Part shown: positions 8,502-17,808 of the stretch, piece after piece
Numbering within the stretch: the stretch's first letter is position 1
Layout of the letters: each line of letters starts with the position of its first letter
From: Clostridium sp. chh4-2
GTDB taxonomy: Bacteria; Bacillota; Clostridia; Lachnospirales; Lachnospiraceae
Direction: 5' to 3'
DNA length: 64,000 nucleotides
Assembly (NCBI RefSeq): GCF_002899675.1
Contig: NZ_PKUU01000019.1
Span: 1-64,000, forward strand
Position numbers and translations under genes: made by a program
The notes under the pieces: model-generated
What the model saw: the letters and a program-made list of their open reading frames with translations, nothing else
Told to the model about the DNA's origin: nothing
Database searches by the model: none

Positions 8502-9857
8502 ATGAACAAATTATATGATATTGTAGTGGCTGGCGGAGGGCTTGCGGGCACCTTTGCCGCCGTTGCGGCCGCAAGAGAAGGAAAGACGGTGCTTTTGATC
8601 GAGCAGAACGGCTATCTCGGAGGCAGTCTGACCGCCTGCGGAGTGGGGCCGATGATGACTGCCCATGCCGGAGAAAAGCAGGTAATTAAAGGCCTGTTTG
8701 AAGAAATGGTGGTACGGATGATGCGGGACGGTTATAGCTGCGGCCATATTAAAGATACGACTCAATACGTCAGCTATATCACCCCATTTTCTTCTGAGGG
8801 GATGAAGCTTGTGCTGGATGAGATGACTGCGGAAGCGGACTGCCACGTTCTGTTTCATACCTTCGTCGCCCAGGCAGACTGCCGGGACGGAAAGATTACG
8901 TCTCTGACAATCTGCAGCAAAGACGGGCTGTCAAAGATCAAAGCAGTGGTTTACATCGATGCTACCGGTGACGGGGATCTGGCCTATATGGCAGGCGCTC
9001 CCATGCAGAAAGGCCGCCCCGGAGACGGCCTTTCCCAGCCAATGACAATGAACATGAAGTACGGCAATGTAAACCGGGAAGAGTTGAAAACCTATCTTTT
9101 GAACCATTTGGATCAGTTCCCAAGGCTGAAAGAGAACCGCAAACTGATAGAGGAATCAAGCCATTTGGCAGTGGCCGGATTTGCAGACCAGCTTCAAAAA
9201 GCAATAAAAGACAAAGAGGTGGGATTTCCAAGAGAAGAGCTTCTCTTTTTCGAAACGGACCGTCCGGGGGAATTTATCGTTAATACGACCAGAATAATAG
9301 GAAATGACGGAACCGACGCCCAAAGCCTGAGCGAAAGCGAACGGGAAGGCAGGAAACAATGCGCCCAGCTGGACCGTTTTTTAAGAAGAGAAGTTCCGGG
9401 ATTTGCCGATGCATATCTGGAATTAACAGGGCCTTCTGTGGGCGTGAGGGGGTCCAGACAGCTGAAGGGAAGATATGAATTACAGACCTCCGATATCCTG
9501 TCAGGCACCATGTTCGATACCAGAATAGCCCTGGCTGCCTATCCCGTGGACGTCCATAATCCGGACGGATCAGGCACCTCCAGCTGCTTTGAAATGGGAG
9601 AAAAAGGCTGTTACAGCATTCCGTATGAAATCATGTTTTGTGATGAGATCGCCAACCTTTTGGTGACCGGAAGATGCGTATCGGCCAGCTTCGAAGCCCA
9701 GGCCGCGATCCGCACAACGCCTACTACAGCAGCTATGGGGCAGGCCGCCGGTCTGGCGGCGGCGTTATCTTTAGAAAGCGGAATCCCGCTGGCGGAAATT
9801 GACAGGAAAAAGCTTCAGAAGAAGCTTATGGAACAAAATGTGGTTTTATTGGTATAA
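8502..9857 (+). CDS. FAD-dependent oxidoreductase (FAD_oxidored family)
   Basis: A 451-residue flavoprotein. The N-terminus carries a Rossmann dinucleotide-binding motif (VVAGGGLAGTFAAVAAAREGK followed by the acidic IEQ), and the C-terminus has the second FAD-binding region (NLLVTGRCVSASFEAQAA). The GYLGGSLTACGVG segment after the first motif is typical of the FAD_oxidored (PF12831-like) group found in anaerobe sugar and glycan loci. It lies 43 bp behind the UxuA-like gene and is last in the cluster, followed by a strong terminator. The second cluster has no counterpart. Substrate is unknown; oxidation or reduction of the imported compound is an inference from position. Confidence 0.85.
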   Translation: MNKLYDIVVAGGGLAGTFAAVAAAREGKTVLLIEQNGYLGGSLTACGVGPMMTAHAGEKQVIKGLFEEMVVRMMRDGYSCGHIKDTTQYVSYITPFSSEGMKLVLDEMTAEADCHVLFHTFVAQADCRDGKITSLTICSKDGLSKIKAVVYIDATGDGDLAYMAGAPMQKGRPGDGLSQPMTMNMKYGNVNREELKTYLLNHLDQFPRLKENRKLIEESSHLAVAGFADQLQKAIKDKEVGFPREELLFFETDRPGEFIVNTTRIIGNDGTDAQSLSESEREGRKQCAQLDRFLRREVPGFADAYLELTGPSVGVRGSRQLKGRYELQTSDILSGTMFDTRIALAAYPVDVHNPDGSGTSSCFEMGEKGCYSIPYEIMFCDEIANLLVTGRCVSASFEAQAAIRTTPTTAAMGQAAGLAAALSLESGIPLAEIDRKKLQKKLMEQNVVLLV

Positions 9858-9872
9858 GGAAGTTCGAAAGAG

Positions 9873-9927
9873 GGGACAAAAAAAGAAGACACAGCCATTT
9901 TCCGGGCTCGTCTTCCTTTTTTGTCCC
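9873..9927. terminator. Bidirectional intrinsic terminator between convergent genes
   Basis: An 18-bp stem (9873-9890 with 9910-9927, one mismatch) has A-rich and T-rich outer strands, so it can end transcription of the oxidoreductase gene and of the LysR gene running the other way. Confidence 0.9.
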
Positions 9928-9989
9928 ATTTTTAAAGATTTTTTCTAAGAATTGGGTTAAAATATTACAATTTATTTTTCCCGAAGCCA

Positions 9990-10916
9990 CTAACTATTCT
10001 TCTTTTTGAAAAGCGGATATTCCCTGACTAAATTCATAAAATCCACCTCGGCGTCGCTGAAAGCCAGCGTTTTACTGTGAATCATGGCATTAATCCGCTC
10101 TAACCTTGGAGTTATGGAATAGTAGCAGATGTCTAACCCCAGCGTGGCGTCGGCGCAGGAGGACGGGATAAATGCAACGCCCAGATTATGTGATACCATA
10201 TTTCTGACCGTATTCATGTTGCTGATCTCACAGATAATGCTGGGGGTGAAATTGCAGGCGGCCAGATTCCGGTCGATCATTCCGCGGAAGCTGGAAGTCT
10301 GTTTCGTTAATATAAAATTCTCTTTTTCAAACTGCCGCACGAGATCGATCAAATCCATATGTCCAACCCCATCCGGCTTTGGGTGAGTGTCAAAATATGT
10401 ATTTTGGCCTGATATGGCAAAAAGCAGTTCTTCATATCTTAATATCTCACCATATCCCTGCAGTGCGTCAATGGAATCTGTGGTTATGATGGCAATATCA
10501 ATTTCTCCGTCTGTGACCAGCTTTTTTAAAACCCGGTGGTTTTCCTCGAAAATCTCAATTGTGATTTCAGGATGTTTGACCCGAAATTGTGTGGTGAGAA
10601 CCGTCATCATGGTGTTTCCCCAAATGGAGTTAATCCCCACCTTTATGTGAGTTGGGCTGGATAGGCTGGCAATGTCCCGGATCAGCTCATTTTTTAAAGC
10701 AATTATTTTTTGAGCACATTCTAAGTACAGCTGTCCGGCCGGAGTCAGCGTCATGTTTCCCTTTTGCCGGTAGAACAAAGGGGTTCCCATCTCGTCTTCT
10801 AACCGTGACAGGTATTGGCTTAAAGAGGACTGGGACACGAACAGCTGCTCTGCCGCTTTATTCATATTTCTCTGTTTTGCTATTTCTATAAAATAAGTGA
10901 GTTGTTTCGTATTCAT
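9990..10916 (-). CDS. LysR-family regulator of the second ABC/UxuA-like cluster
   Basis: A 308-residue LysR-type regulator. The helix-turn-helix is at NMNKAAEQLFVSQSSLSQYL near the N-terminus and the effector domain follows from about residue 90. I start it at ATG 10916 (MNTKQLTYF), which has an AAAGGGA ribosome site and matches the usual LysR N-terminus; the in-frame ATG at 10973 would add 19 unrelated residues. It is divergent from the second transporter operon (first gene 11212) and convergent with the oxidoreductase gene. It is paralogous to 743-1645; the shared N-terminal pattern and position argue that it was duplicated with the operon. Confidence 0.93.
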   Translation of the reverse strand: MNTKQLTYFIEIAKQRNMNKAAEQLFVSQSSLSQYLSRLEDEMGTPLFYRQKGNMTLTPAGQLYLECAQKIIALKNELIRDIASLSSPTHIKVGINSIWGNTMMTVLTTQFRVKHPEITIEIFEENHRVLKKLVTDGEIDIAIITTDSIDALQGYGEILRYEELLFAISGQNTYFDTHPKPDGVGHMDLIDLVRQFEKENFILTKQTSSFRGMIDRNLAACNFTPSIICEISNMNTVRNMVSHNLGVAFIPSSCADATLGLDICYYSITPRLERINAMIHSKTLAFSDAEVDFMNLVREYPLFKKKNS

Positions 10917-10991
10917 CGTATTTTCCCTTTTAATAAGTTTTTTTAAGTATGGTACATAAGAAAAAGTGATCAAAACATCAATTTTAAGTAT

Positions 10992-11020
10992 TTGTATAAA
11001 AGATATATAAGAACTATAAT
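10992..11020 (+). promoter_or_regulatory. Sigma-A promoter of cluster 2
   Basis: TTGTAT (10992-10997) and TATAAT (11015-11020) are separated by 17 nt and point to the permease gene at 11212, leaving a leader of roughly 185 nt. I see no riboswitch in that leader. Confidence 0.65.
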
Positions 11021-11211
11021 GAGTATATGATATTTGTGCAAAACGACATGGATGTATTAAGGAGGAGTGAAAAAAGCTATAAAAATTTATAATGATATGC
11101 GGTTTATATACAAATATTTATTCTGATTATTATAGCAGAAGTTGAAAGCGTTGAGAAGCATTATTAAGGAAGAAAGAAGAAAAACGCGGACAGAAGAGAG
11201 GAGAAAAGTTT

Positions 11212-12156
11212 ATGGGATCTTATATTGCGAAACGAACGGGACAGATGATCTTAATCATTTTCCTGATATCCATTTTTATCTTTATGCTGGTTTCCCTGAT
11301 CCCCGGCGACCCGGTATATGCGATGCTGGGTGAGGAGGTTTCACCGGAGGAATACCAGAGAGTGTATCTGGAACTTGGGTTAGATAAGCCGGTTATCGTA
11401 AGATATTTCAGCTGGCTGTTCAATGCCCTTCAGGGAAATTTAGGAATGTCCACACAGTTCCATAAAAACACGATCGATGTGCTGGCGGAAAGAATTCCGA
11501 TCACTTTATTCTTATCCTTTGCAGCATTTTTAATCAGCATTCCGCTGGGAGTATTTTTCGGAGTTGTCAGTGCGGTAAAACGCGGTAAGACAGCGGACGT
11601 GGTTGTTACCTTATTAGCCAACATCACCGCCTGCCTTCCTCAGTTCTGGATCGGCCTTTTGGTGATGTACCTGTTTTCCATGAAGCTTGGCTGGCTCCCG
11701 TCTTACGGCTTCACATGGCCCTGGGAGGATTTTTCCACCAGTATGAAGCAACTGGTTATGCCGCTGTTCTGCCTGGCTCTTGGCGGTATCGCAACGGTAA
11801 CAAGGCAGACCCGTTCCAGTATGCTGGAAGTCATCCGACAGGATTATGTTAGAACCGCCCGTTCCAAAGGTCTGACCGAGAAAAAAGTAATCTTTATCCA
11901 TGCGTTGAAAAATGGCCTGATCCCGGTTATCACCATCCTGGGCATGAGGCTGGGCGCCATGCTTGGCGGTTCCATGTTTGTGGAGTCGGTGTTCTCCATT
12001 CCGGGTATGGGTTCCCTGTTTGTAAAAGCCATTACCTCCCGTGATATCCCGGTTGTACAGGCCTGCGTGCTGGTGACTGCGCTGGTTGCATGTACGGTCA
12101 ATCTGATCACCGATATCCTTTATGCAGTGGTTGACCCGCGGATTCGTTTGGAATAA
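11212..12156 (+). CDS. Opp/Dpp-type ABC transporter permease, DppB-like (cluster 2)
   Basis: A 314-residue permease, the same length as its paralogue at 1833-2777. It has an N-terminal helix (MILIIFLISIFIFMLVSLIPGDP) and the ATPase-contact loop DYVRTARSKGLTEKKVIFIHALKNG, which differs from the first copy in a single residue. A GAGGAG ribosome site precedes ATG 11212. Most differences between the copies fall in the first 100 residues and around GWLPSYGFTWPWEDF. It is first in an operon of four transporter genes and a UxuA-like gene. Confidence 0.94.
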   Translation: MGSYIAKRTGQMILIIFLISIFIFMLVSLIPGDPVYAMLGEEVSPEEYQRVYLELGLDKPVIVRYFSWLFNALQGNLGMSTQFHKNTIDVLAERIPITLFLSFAAFLISIPLGVFFGVVSAVKRGKTADVVVTLLANITACLPQFWIGLLVMYLFSMKLGWLPSYGFTWPWEDFSTSMKQLVMPLFCLALGGIATVTRQTRSSMLEVIRQDYVRTARSKGLTEKKVIFIHALKNGLIPVITILGMRLGAMLGGSMFVESVFSIPGMGSLFVKAITSRDIPVVQACVLVTALVACTVNLITDILYAVVDPRIRLE

Positions 12157-12177
12157 GGGGCAGAATAGGAGGAAACG

Positions 12178-13029
12178 ATGATGAATACAAAACTCAGGAA
12201 GTTTTTTGGAGCCATGTTCTCCAGAAAGATAGTTATTTTCGCATTTGTGGTGGTGGTGTTGTTTATCTTCACCGCACTGTTTGCCCCGTTAATCGCCCCT
12301 TATGATCCCAATTTTGCGGACTTTGCAGCATATCTTGCAAAGCCGTCGGGGGCTCATCTGCTGGGTACGGATTCTTACGGGCGTGATGTAATGAGCCGGA
12401 TTATCTTCGGCGCCCGCGTCAGTCTGATTATCGGCGTGCTGGCGGTTATCATCGCCTGCGCCATCGGAACCTTTCTCGGAATGGTGGCCGGATACTTCGG
12501 CGGAATCGTGGATGACGTGATTAACCGTATGACCGAGGCAATCCGTGCGATTCCTCAGGTAGTGCTTGCTATGGCTCTGACGGCAGTGTTCGGAAGCGGA
12601 ATCAAAAACCTGGCCATTATCCTGGGAGTATCGTCCATGGCCGGTTATGTGCGTATGATGAGGGGGCAGGTGCTTTCCATCAAACAGTCGGACTATATCA
12701 TGGCCGGAAAGCTGCAGGGAAACAGCAACTTCCAGCTGATGTTTAAACATATCCTGCCCAACAGCATTTCCCCGATCATCGTAATGATGACCCAGCAGGT
12801 AGGAACGACGATCCTGTCGGAAGCGGGCCTGAGCTTTTTAGGGCTTGGAATCAGCGCGCCGACGGCATCCTGGGGAAGCATGGTGAGCGAGGGACGTCTG
12901 TTCCTGCTCCAGAGCCCGGCCTTTGCGCTGGCGCCCGGAATCTGCGTGGCAATACTTGTTATCTGCCTGAACATGCTTGGTGACGGAGTGCGTGACGCAC
13001 TGGATCCAAGGCTCAGAGGCGAGATCTAA
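12178..13029 (+). CDS. Opp/Dpp-type ABC transporter permease, DppC-like (cluster 2)
   Basis: A 283-residue permease of the OppC/DppC type, with the N-terminal helix, the APYDPNFADF segment and LGTDSYGRDVMSRI. The coupling loop is QSDYIMAGKLQGN. It starts 21 bp after the first permease with AGGAGG just before ATG 12178. The C-terminal GDGVRDALDPRLRGEI is shared with the cluster 1 copy almost unchanged. Confidence 0.94.
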   Translation: MMNTKLRKFFGAMFSRKIVIFAFVVVVLFIFTALFAPLIAPYDPNFADFAAYLAKPSGAHLLGTDSYGRDVMSRIIFGARVSLIIGVLAVIIACAIGTFLGMVAGYFGGIVDDVINRMTEAIRAIPQVVLAMALTAVFGSGIKNLAIILGVSSMAGYVRMMRGQVLSIKQSDYIMAGKLQGNSNFQLMFKHILPNSISPIIVMMTQQVGTTILSEAGLSFLGLGISAPTASWGSMVSEGRLFLLQSPAFALAPGICVAILVICLNMLGDGVRDALDPRLRGEI

Positions 13030-13044
13030 AAGGAGGAAGAGGGA

Positions 13045-15072
13045 ATGACGAAACATTTGCTGGAATTAAAGGGAATCCGCACCAGCTTCCGTACCGATGG
13101 AAAACAGGTTCAGGCGGTGGACGGGGTGTCCATGTATCTGGACCCGGGAGAGATCATAGGAATCGTAGGGGAATCGGGAAGCGGAAAGTCCGTGACGATG
13201 ATGAGCATGCTCCAGTTAATCAGTTCGCCGGGTAAGGTGAACGGCGGAGAGGTGTACATAGAGGGAAGCGAGAAAAACATGCTGGAATATGACGCGCAGA
13301 GCGAAGAGATGCGTCATATGAGAGGCGGAAAGGTGAGCATGATCTTCCAGGAGCCGATGACATCCTTAAATCCGGTGCTGACGATCGGGTACCAGATCCA
13401 GGAAAACATCATGCTGCACCTGAAACTGAATAAAGAAGAGGCGAAAGCCAGAACCATCGAGATGTTAAAGATGGTGAACATCCCGGACGCGGAGCAGAGG
13501 TTCCACTATTATCCGCAGCAGTTTTCGGGAGGAATGAGACAGAGGATCATGATCGCCATGGCCATGTCCTCCCAGCCGCAGGTGCTGGTGGCGGACGAGG
13601 CGACAACTGCATTGGATGTAACCACCCAGGCGCAGCTGCTGGAAATGATCCGAGACATCGCAAAGAAGACCAATACAGCGGTTGTGATTGTAACCCACAA
13701 CCTTGGAATTGTGGCAAGGTTTGCGGAGCGGATCTATGTCATGTACTCGGGAAGCGTGGTGGAAACCACCTCGGCAGGCGAGCTGTTTGCAGATCCGGAG
13801 CATCCGTATACGAGGGCGCTGTTACGTGCGATTCCGAGACTGGATGACCCGAAAGACCGGATACTGATCCCCATAGACGGCCTGCCGCCGAACCCGGCGT
13901 CCCGTCCGGAGTACTGTCCGTTCTATGACCGGTGCGAGTACCGGGTGGACCGGTGTAAAGAGGGAAAGAGGCCGGAATTAGCAGAAGTTTCTCCGGGACA
14001 TTTCAGCGCATGCGTGCTGACGGCAGAGGAGAAGGCGCAGAAGGCAGAAGAGATCGCCAAGAAAGAGATCAAGAAAGCGCCGAAATCCGTAATTCAGGCA
14101 GAAAATTGTCTGGAAGTGAAGAATGTAAGGAAATATTTCCCGGTTTACAAGGGAATGATGAGGAAAAAAGTTGGAGAAGTAAAGGCCATTGAGGAGATCA
14201 CCTTCCACGCAAGGAAAGGCGAGACCCTGGGAATTGTAGGGGAAAGCGGATGCGGAAAAACCACTCTTGCCCGCTGTATTATGAGAGTTTACCAGCCGGA
14301 AGAAGGCGAGATTTTATTTAATGGTACGGATATCGCTAACTTTACGGATAAACAGCTGGCGCCCTACCGTTCAAAGATCGCGATGATCTTCCAGGACCCG
14401 TTTTCATCCTTAGACCCAAGACAGACGGCAGAGGCCATCGTGGGTGAATCTTTGAAGCTTCATAAGCTTGTTAAGAATAAAGAAGAGTATGACAAACGGG
14501 TGGATGAGCTGTTCCGCATCGTAGGCTTAGACCCGGATTTGAAGGGGCGTGTGCCTCATGAGTTTTCCGGCGGCCAGAGACAGAGAATCGGAATCGCCAG
14601 AGCGCTGTCCTCGAACCCGGATATGATTATCTGTGATGAACCAATATCGGCGCTGGATGTATCGATTCAGGCGCAGATCATTAACCTGCTGGAAGAATTG
14701 CAGGCAAAACTGGGGCTGACCTATCTGTTTATCGCCCATGATCTTGCGGTGGTAAAACACATCAGCGACCGGATACTGGTTATGTATTTGGGGCGTGTTG
14801 TGGAGATCGCAGAATGTGAAGAACTGTATGAAAATACCCTTCACCCTTACACCAAAGCATTATTGTCGGCCGTTCCGGTTGCCGATCCGGCGGTAGAGGC
14901 GAAGAGGGAACGAGTAGAGATACGCGGAGAGGTGCCGAGCCTTACAAAGCGCCCGACCGGCTGTCCGTTCCATGACAGATGTGACCGCGCTACGGATCGC
15001 TGCAGGCAGGAAGTGCCCCAATTGAGGGATGCCGGCAATGGACACCAGGTAGCATGTTTCTTATATGAATAA
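13045..15072 (+). CDS. Fused double ATPase of the Opp/Dpp-type transporter (cluster 2)
   Basis: A 675-residue tandem ABC ATPase paralogous to 3730-5751. Domain 1 has GESGSGKS, FSGGMRQRIMIAMAM and VLVADEATTALD. Domain 2 has GESGCGKTT, FSGGQRQRIGIARAL and IICDEPISALD. Both oligopeptide-type C-terminal Cys segments are present (CPFYDRCEYRVDRC and CPFHDRCDRATDRC). All catalytic motifs look intact, so both copies should be active. It starts 15 bp after the permease, with AGGAGG upstream. Confidence 0.95.
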   Translation: MTKHLLELKGIRTSFRTDGKQVQAVDGVSMYLDPGEIIGIVGESGSGKSVTMMSMLQLISSPGKVNGGEVYIEGSEKNMLEYDAQSEEMRHMRGGKVSMIFQEPMTSLNPVLTIGYQIQENIMLHLKLNKEEAKARTIEMLKMVNIPDAEQRFHYYPQQFSGGMRQRIMIAMAMSSQPQVLVADEATTALDVTTQAQLLEMIRDIAKKTNTAVVIVTHNLGIVARFAERIYVMYSGSVVETTSAGELFADPEHPYTRALLRAIPRLDDPKDRILIPIDGLPPNPASRPEYCPFYDRCEYRVDRCKEGKRPELAEVSPGHFSACVLTAEEKAQKAEEIAKKEIKKAPKSVIQAENCLEVKNVRKYFPVYKGMMRKKVGEVKAIEEITFHARKGETLGIVGESGCGKTTLARCIMRVYQPEEGEILFNGTDIANFTDKQLAPYRSKIAMIFQDPFSSLDPRQTAEAIVGESLKLHKLVKNKEEYDKRVDELFRIVGLDPDLKGRVPHEFSGGQRQRIGIARALSSNPDMIICDEPISALDVSIQAQIINLLEELQAKLGLTYLFIAHDLAVVKHISDRILVMYLGRVVEIAECEELYENTLHPYTKALLSAVPVADPAVEAKRERVEIRGEVPSLTKRPTGCPFHDRCDRATDRCRQEVPQLRDAGNGHQVACFLYE

Positions 15073-15135
15073 AATCAGGAGAGGTACGAACTTATGACAG
15101 CAAAAGCTGTTATGAAAATATAAAGGAGGATTACT

Positions 15136-16773
15136 ATGAAAAAAACAAAAAAATCATTGGCACTATTAATGGCGGCGGCTATGGCGGTTACCGGATTGGC
15201 CGGATGTTCAAAATCCACCCCGGCTCCTACCACAGGAGCTCCTGCAGCTGAGTCTGCAGCAACTACAGCGGCAGGCGGAGAATCTTCAGCAGCAGAATCC
15301 GCAGCGCCGGAAACCACGGGAAAACAGACCGGAGGAAGCATTAAAATCTCCACCCCACAGACATTGAACACATTTTTTATGCCTCAGTCTTCTTCTACAG
15401 GCGACCGTTTTACGGCTGCTCCTGTTCTGGAATCTTTAGGACGTGTGGATGCAGACGGAAATTATTATCCATGGCTGGCAGAAGAATTTGTAACTGACCC
15501 GGATGCACTGACATTTACAATTAAACTGCGTGACGGCGTGAAGTTCCACGATGGTTCCGTATGTGATGCAGACGCGGTTGCATGGAATATTCAGCAGTAT
15601 ATCGACAATGGTAAAGCCAGCGAGATCGGTAGCCCTGAAAAAGTGGAGGTTGTGGACAATCTTACCGTTAAGATCCAGTACAGCGAATGGGCTAATAACT
15701 GGGATAATGTTATCAGCGACATTTTCATCTGCTCCAAAGAAGCATATGAGAAGAACGGCGTAGAATGGTGCCAGATTAACTGTGTAGGTACAGGTCCTTT
15801 CGAATTCGTATCTTATGTTGCAGACAACTCTGTTAAATACAAAAAGAACGAAAATTATCGTATCGAAGGACAGCCATATGTGGATGAACTGGAAATCGAC
15901 TTCATTTCCGACTTAAATACACGTGTATCTTCTCTTCTTAATAAAGAAGTGGACGTAGCCATGAAATTTGAGAACAGCGAGATCATCAACACCATTAAAA
16001 CCGCAGGATTCGAGAGCATCGGCCAGAGAAATGCCAACGTTGCCGATATTAAGCACATCATCTGGAACAGCAAGAGCGACAAACATCCGATGGGTGATTT
16101 AAAAGTGCGTCAGGCAGTTATGCACTGCATCGACTGGGAAAATGTAGCTTTGACATTGTCAGGCGGATTAGGCGAGGCAACACCTCTGTTCTGTACCAAG
16201 GATTCCTGGTCTTACAGCCCGGATGCAGAATTTTATGAGTACAATGTGGAATTAGGAAAACAGATGCTGGCAGAAGCCGGATATCCGGATGGATTCAGCA
16301 CCAAGATCTATACAACATCACAGAATAATGATACAGCTACTGCATTCCAGGCATGCCTGAAATTAATCAACATCGATGCTGCAGTAGAGACCATTGACAG
16401 TTCCGCACTGGCAGCTATGCAGAAAGAAGACGATATCGACGGATTCATCGCAAACCGCGGCGCCAGCAAGATGGACTTCACAAACAACTATATCCGTTTG
16501 TATTCTTCAGAGGGAATTAAGAACCACGGCATCATGCTCCGCCCTGCAGAATTTGAAGATCCGTTATTTGCTGCAAGATCAGCTAAGACAATCGAAGAGA
16601 AGAAAGAAAATCTGCAGAAAGCAGCAAAAGCTTTAGTTCAGGACTATGTAATGATTACACCTCTCAGCGTTGTATATTATCAGACATTTGCACAGCCAAA
16701 TGTAAAAGATATCGGTATCTACAGTGTGAACCTGGAACAGTGGACTCCGGAAGCAATGTATATTGCGGAATAA
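15136..16773 (+). CDS. Lipoprotein solute-binding protein, SBP_bac_5 family (cluster 2)
   Basis: A 545-residue binding protein with a lipoprotein signal (lipobox LAGC near residues 21-24) and an Ala/Thr/Ser/Glu-rich tether. The mature part aligns with the cluster 1 protein throughout: TFTIKLRDGVKFHDGS, VGTGPFEF and VRQAVMHCIDWENVA. It is visibly more diverged from its partner than the permeases and ATPases are, and changes fall in the likely ligand-binding lobes, which fits a different ligand preference. This is an inference from reading the two sequences, not a computed alignment. Confidence 0.93.
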   Translation: MKKTKKSLALLMAAAMAVTGLAGCSKSTPAPTTGAPAAESAATTAAGGESSAAESAAPETTGKQTGGSIKISTPQTLNTFFMPQSSSTGDRFTAAPVLESLGRVDADGNYYPWLAEEFVTDPDALTFTIKLRDGVKFHDGSVCDADAVAWNIQQYIDNGKASEIGSPEKVEVVDNLTVKIQYSEWANNWDNVISDIFICSKEAYEKNGVEWCQINCVGTGPFEFVSYVADNSVKYKKNENYRIEGQPYVDELEIDFISDLNTRVSSLLNKEVDVAMKFENSEIINTIKTAGFESIGQRNANVADIKHIIWNSKSDKHPMGDLKVRQAVMHCIDWENVALTLSGGLGEATPLFCTKDSWSYSPDAEFYEYNVELGKQMLAEAGYPDGFSTKIYTTSQNNDTATAFQACLKLINIDAAVETIDSSALAAMQKEDDIDGFIANRGASKMDFTNNYIRLYSSEGIKNHGIMLRPAEFEDPLFAARSAKTIEEKKENLQKAAKALVQDYVMITPLSVVYYQTFAQPNVKDIGIYSVNLEQWTPEAMYIAE

Positions 16774-16801
16774 CAATACATAAAGATTGGAGAACAGGAT
16801 A

Positions 16802-17782
16802 ATGTTAGGAACAAAAATTCGTGTACAGCACAAAGTGGTTTCAGATTATACGGATGAACAGCTCTTATTTTTGACACAGATGGGCGTTAAATATGTATAT
16901 GTAATGTTTAAAGATGAGCATACGGATTATGATTCAGTTATGCGTTTTATGGAAAGGCTGAATAAATTTGGTTTGGTAGCGACAGATGCGGGCAACACCG
17001 CCATTTATAAAAATGCGGCAATGCATCTGGCTCTGCCCGGACGCGATGAAGCGATACAGCGCTACAACGATTTTAACAGAGTTCTGGGAAAAGCGGGAAT
17101 CCGTATTGTCTATATGACATGGGAACCAAACCAGGTGCTTACCACGCGTTTTGGCGTAGGGGAACATACAAGGGGCGCAATCGGAAGAATTGTGGATATT
17201 AAAGAATTGGAAACACATCCATACAGCCATGGAAGATTATTTACAAAAGAAGAGATGTGGGATAACTTCAAATACTTTTTAGACCGCGTTTTACCGGTCT
17301 GCGAAGAAGCCAATGTAAAGATTGCCCTTCATCCTAACGATCCACCTGTGGCCTGCCTGAAGGGAATCAGCAACCTGATCACTTCCGCAGCCGACTATAA
17401 ACACGCATTCGAGCTGGCTGGAAACAGCCCGTATCTGGGAATGAAGATGTGTATCGGATGCTGGCTGGAAGGCGGAGAAGGCTTTGGAAACGTTCTGGAA
17501 GACATCAAGTACTTCGTAGAACAGAAAAAAGTTCTGATCGTACATTTCCGCAACGTCAGCGGCACAGTGCCGTATTTCGAGGAAACTCTTTTAGAGGACG
17601 GCTATATGGACATGTACAAAGTAATGAAACAGTTCGTATCCTGCGATTACGACGGCCTGATCCACGTAGACCATGTGCCGATCTATGCGCAGTCCTGCGG
17701 CGGAGAAGATTCCTCCGTTGCATACAGCCTGGGCTACATGAAGGCACTACTAAACTGCGCAATTGCAGAAGTAAACATGTAA
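16802..17782 (+). CDS. Mannonate dehydratase-like (UxuA family) TIM-barrel enzyme (cluster 2)
   Basis: A 326-residue paralogue of 7475-8458. The four candidate metal ligands are kept: ALHPND, LGMKMCIGCW, IVHFRNV and HVDHVP. The start is ATG 16802 with GGAG at 16790-16793; the in-frame TTG at 16787 lies in the ribosome-site region. Its TAA stop at 17780-17782 runs directly into the conserved end (ATCTTTATTTAG) of palindromic element B, which appears to supply the 3' untranslated region. It is the last gene of cluster 2. Confidence 0.85.
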   Translation: MLGTKIRVQHKVVSDYTDEQLLFLTQMGVKYVYVMFKDEHTDYDSVMRFMERLNKFGLVATDAGNTAIYKNAAMHLALPGRDEAIQRYNDFNRVLGKAGIRIVYMTWEPNQVLTTRFGVGEHTRGAIGRIVDIKELETHPYSHGRLFTKEEMWDNFKYFLDRVLPVCEEANVKIALHPNDPPVACLKGISNLITSAADYKHAFELAGNSPYLGMKMCIGCWLEGGEGFGNVLEDIKYFVEQKKVLIVHFRNVSGTVPYFEETLLEDGYMDMYKVMKQFVSCDYDGLIHVDHVPIYAQSCGGEDSSVAYSLGYMKALLNCAIAEVNM

Positions 17783-17808
17783 ATCTTTATTTAGTTTAGA
17801 AAGAAACG

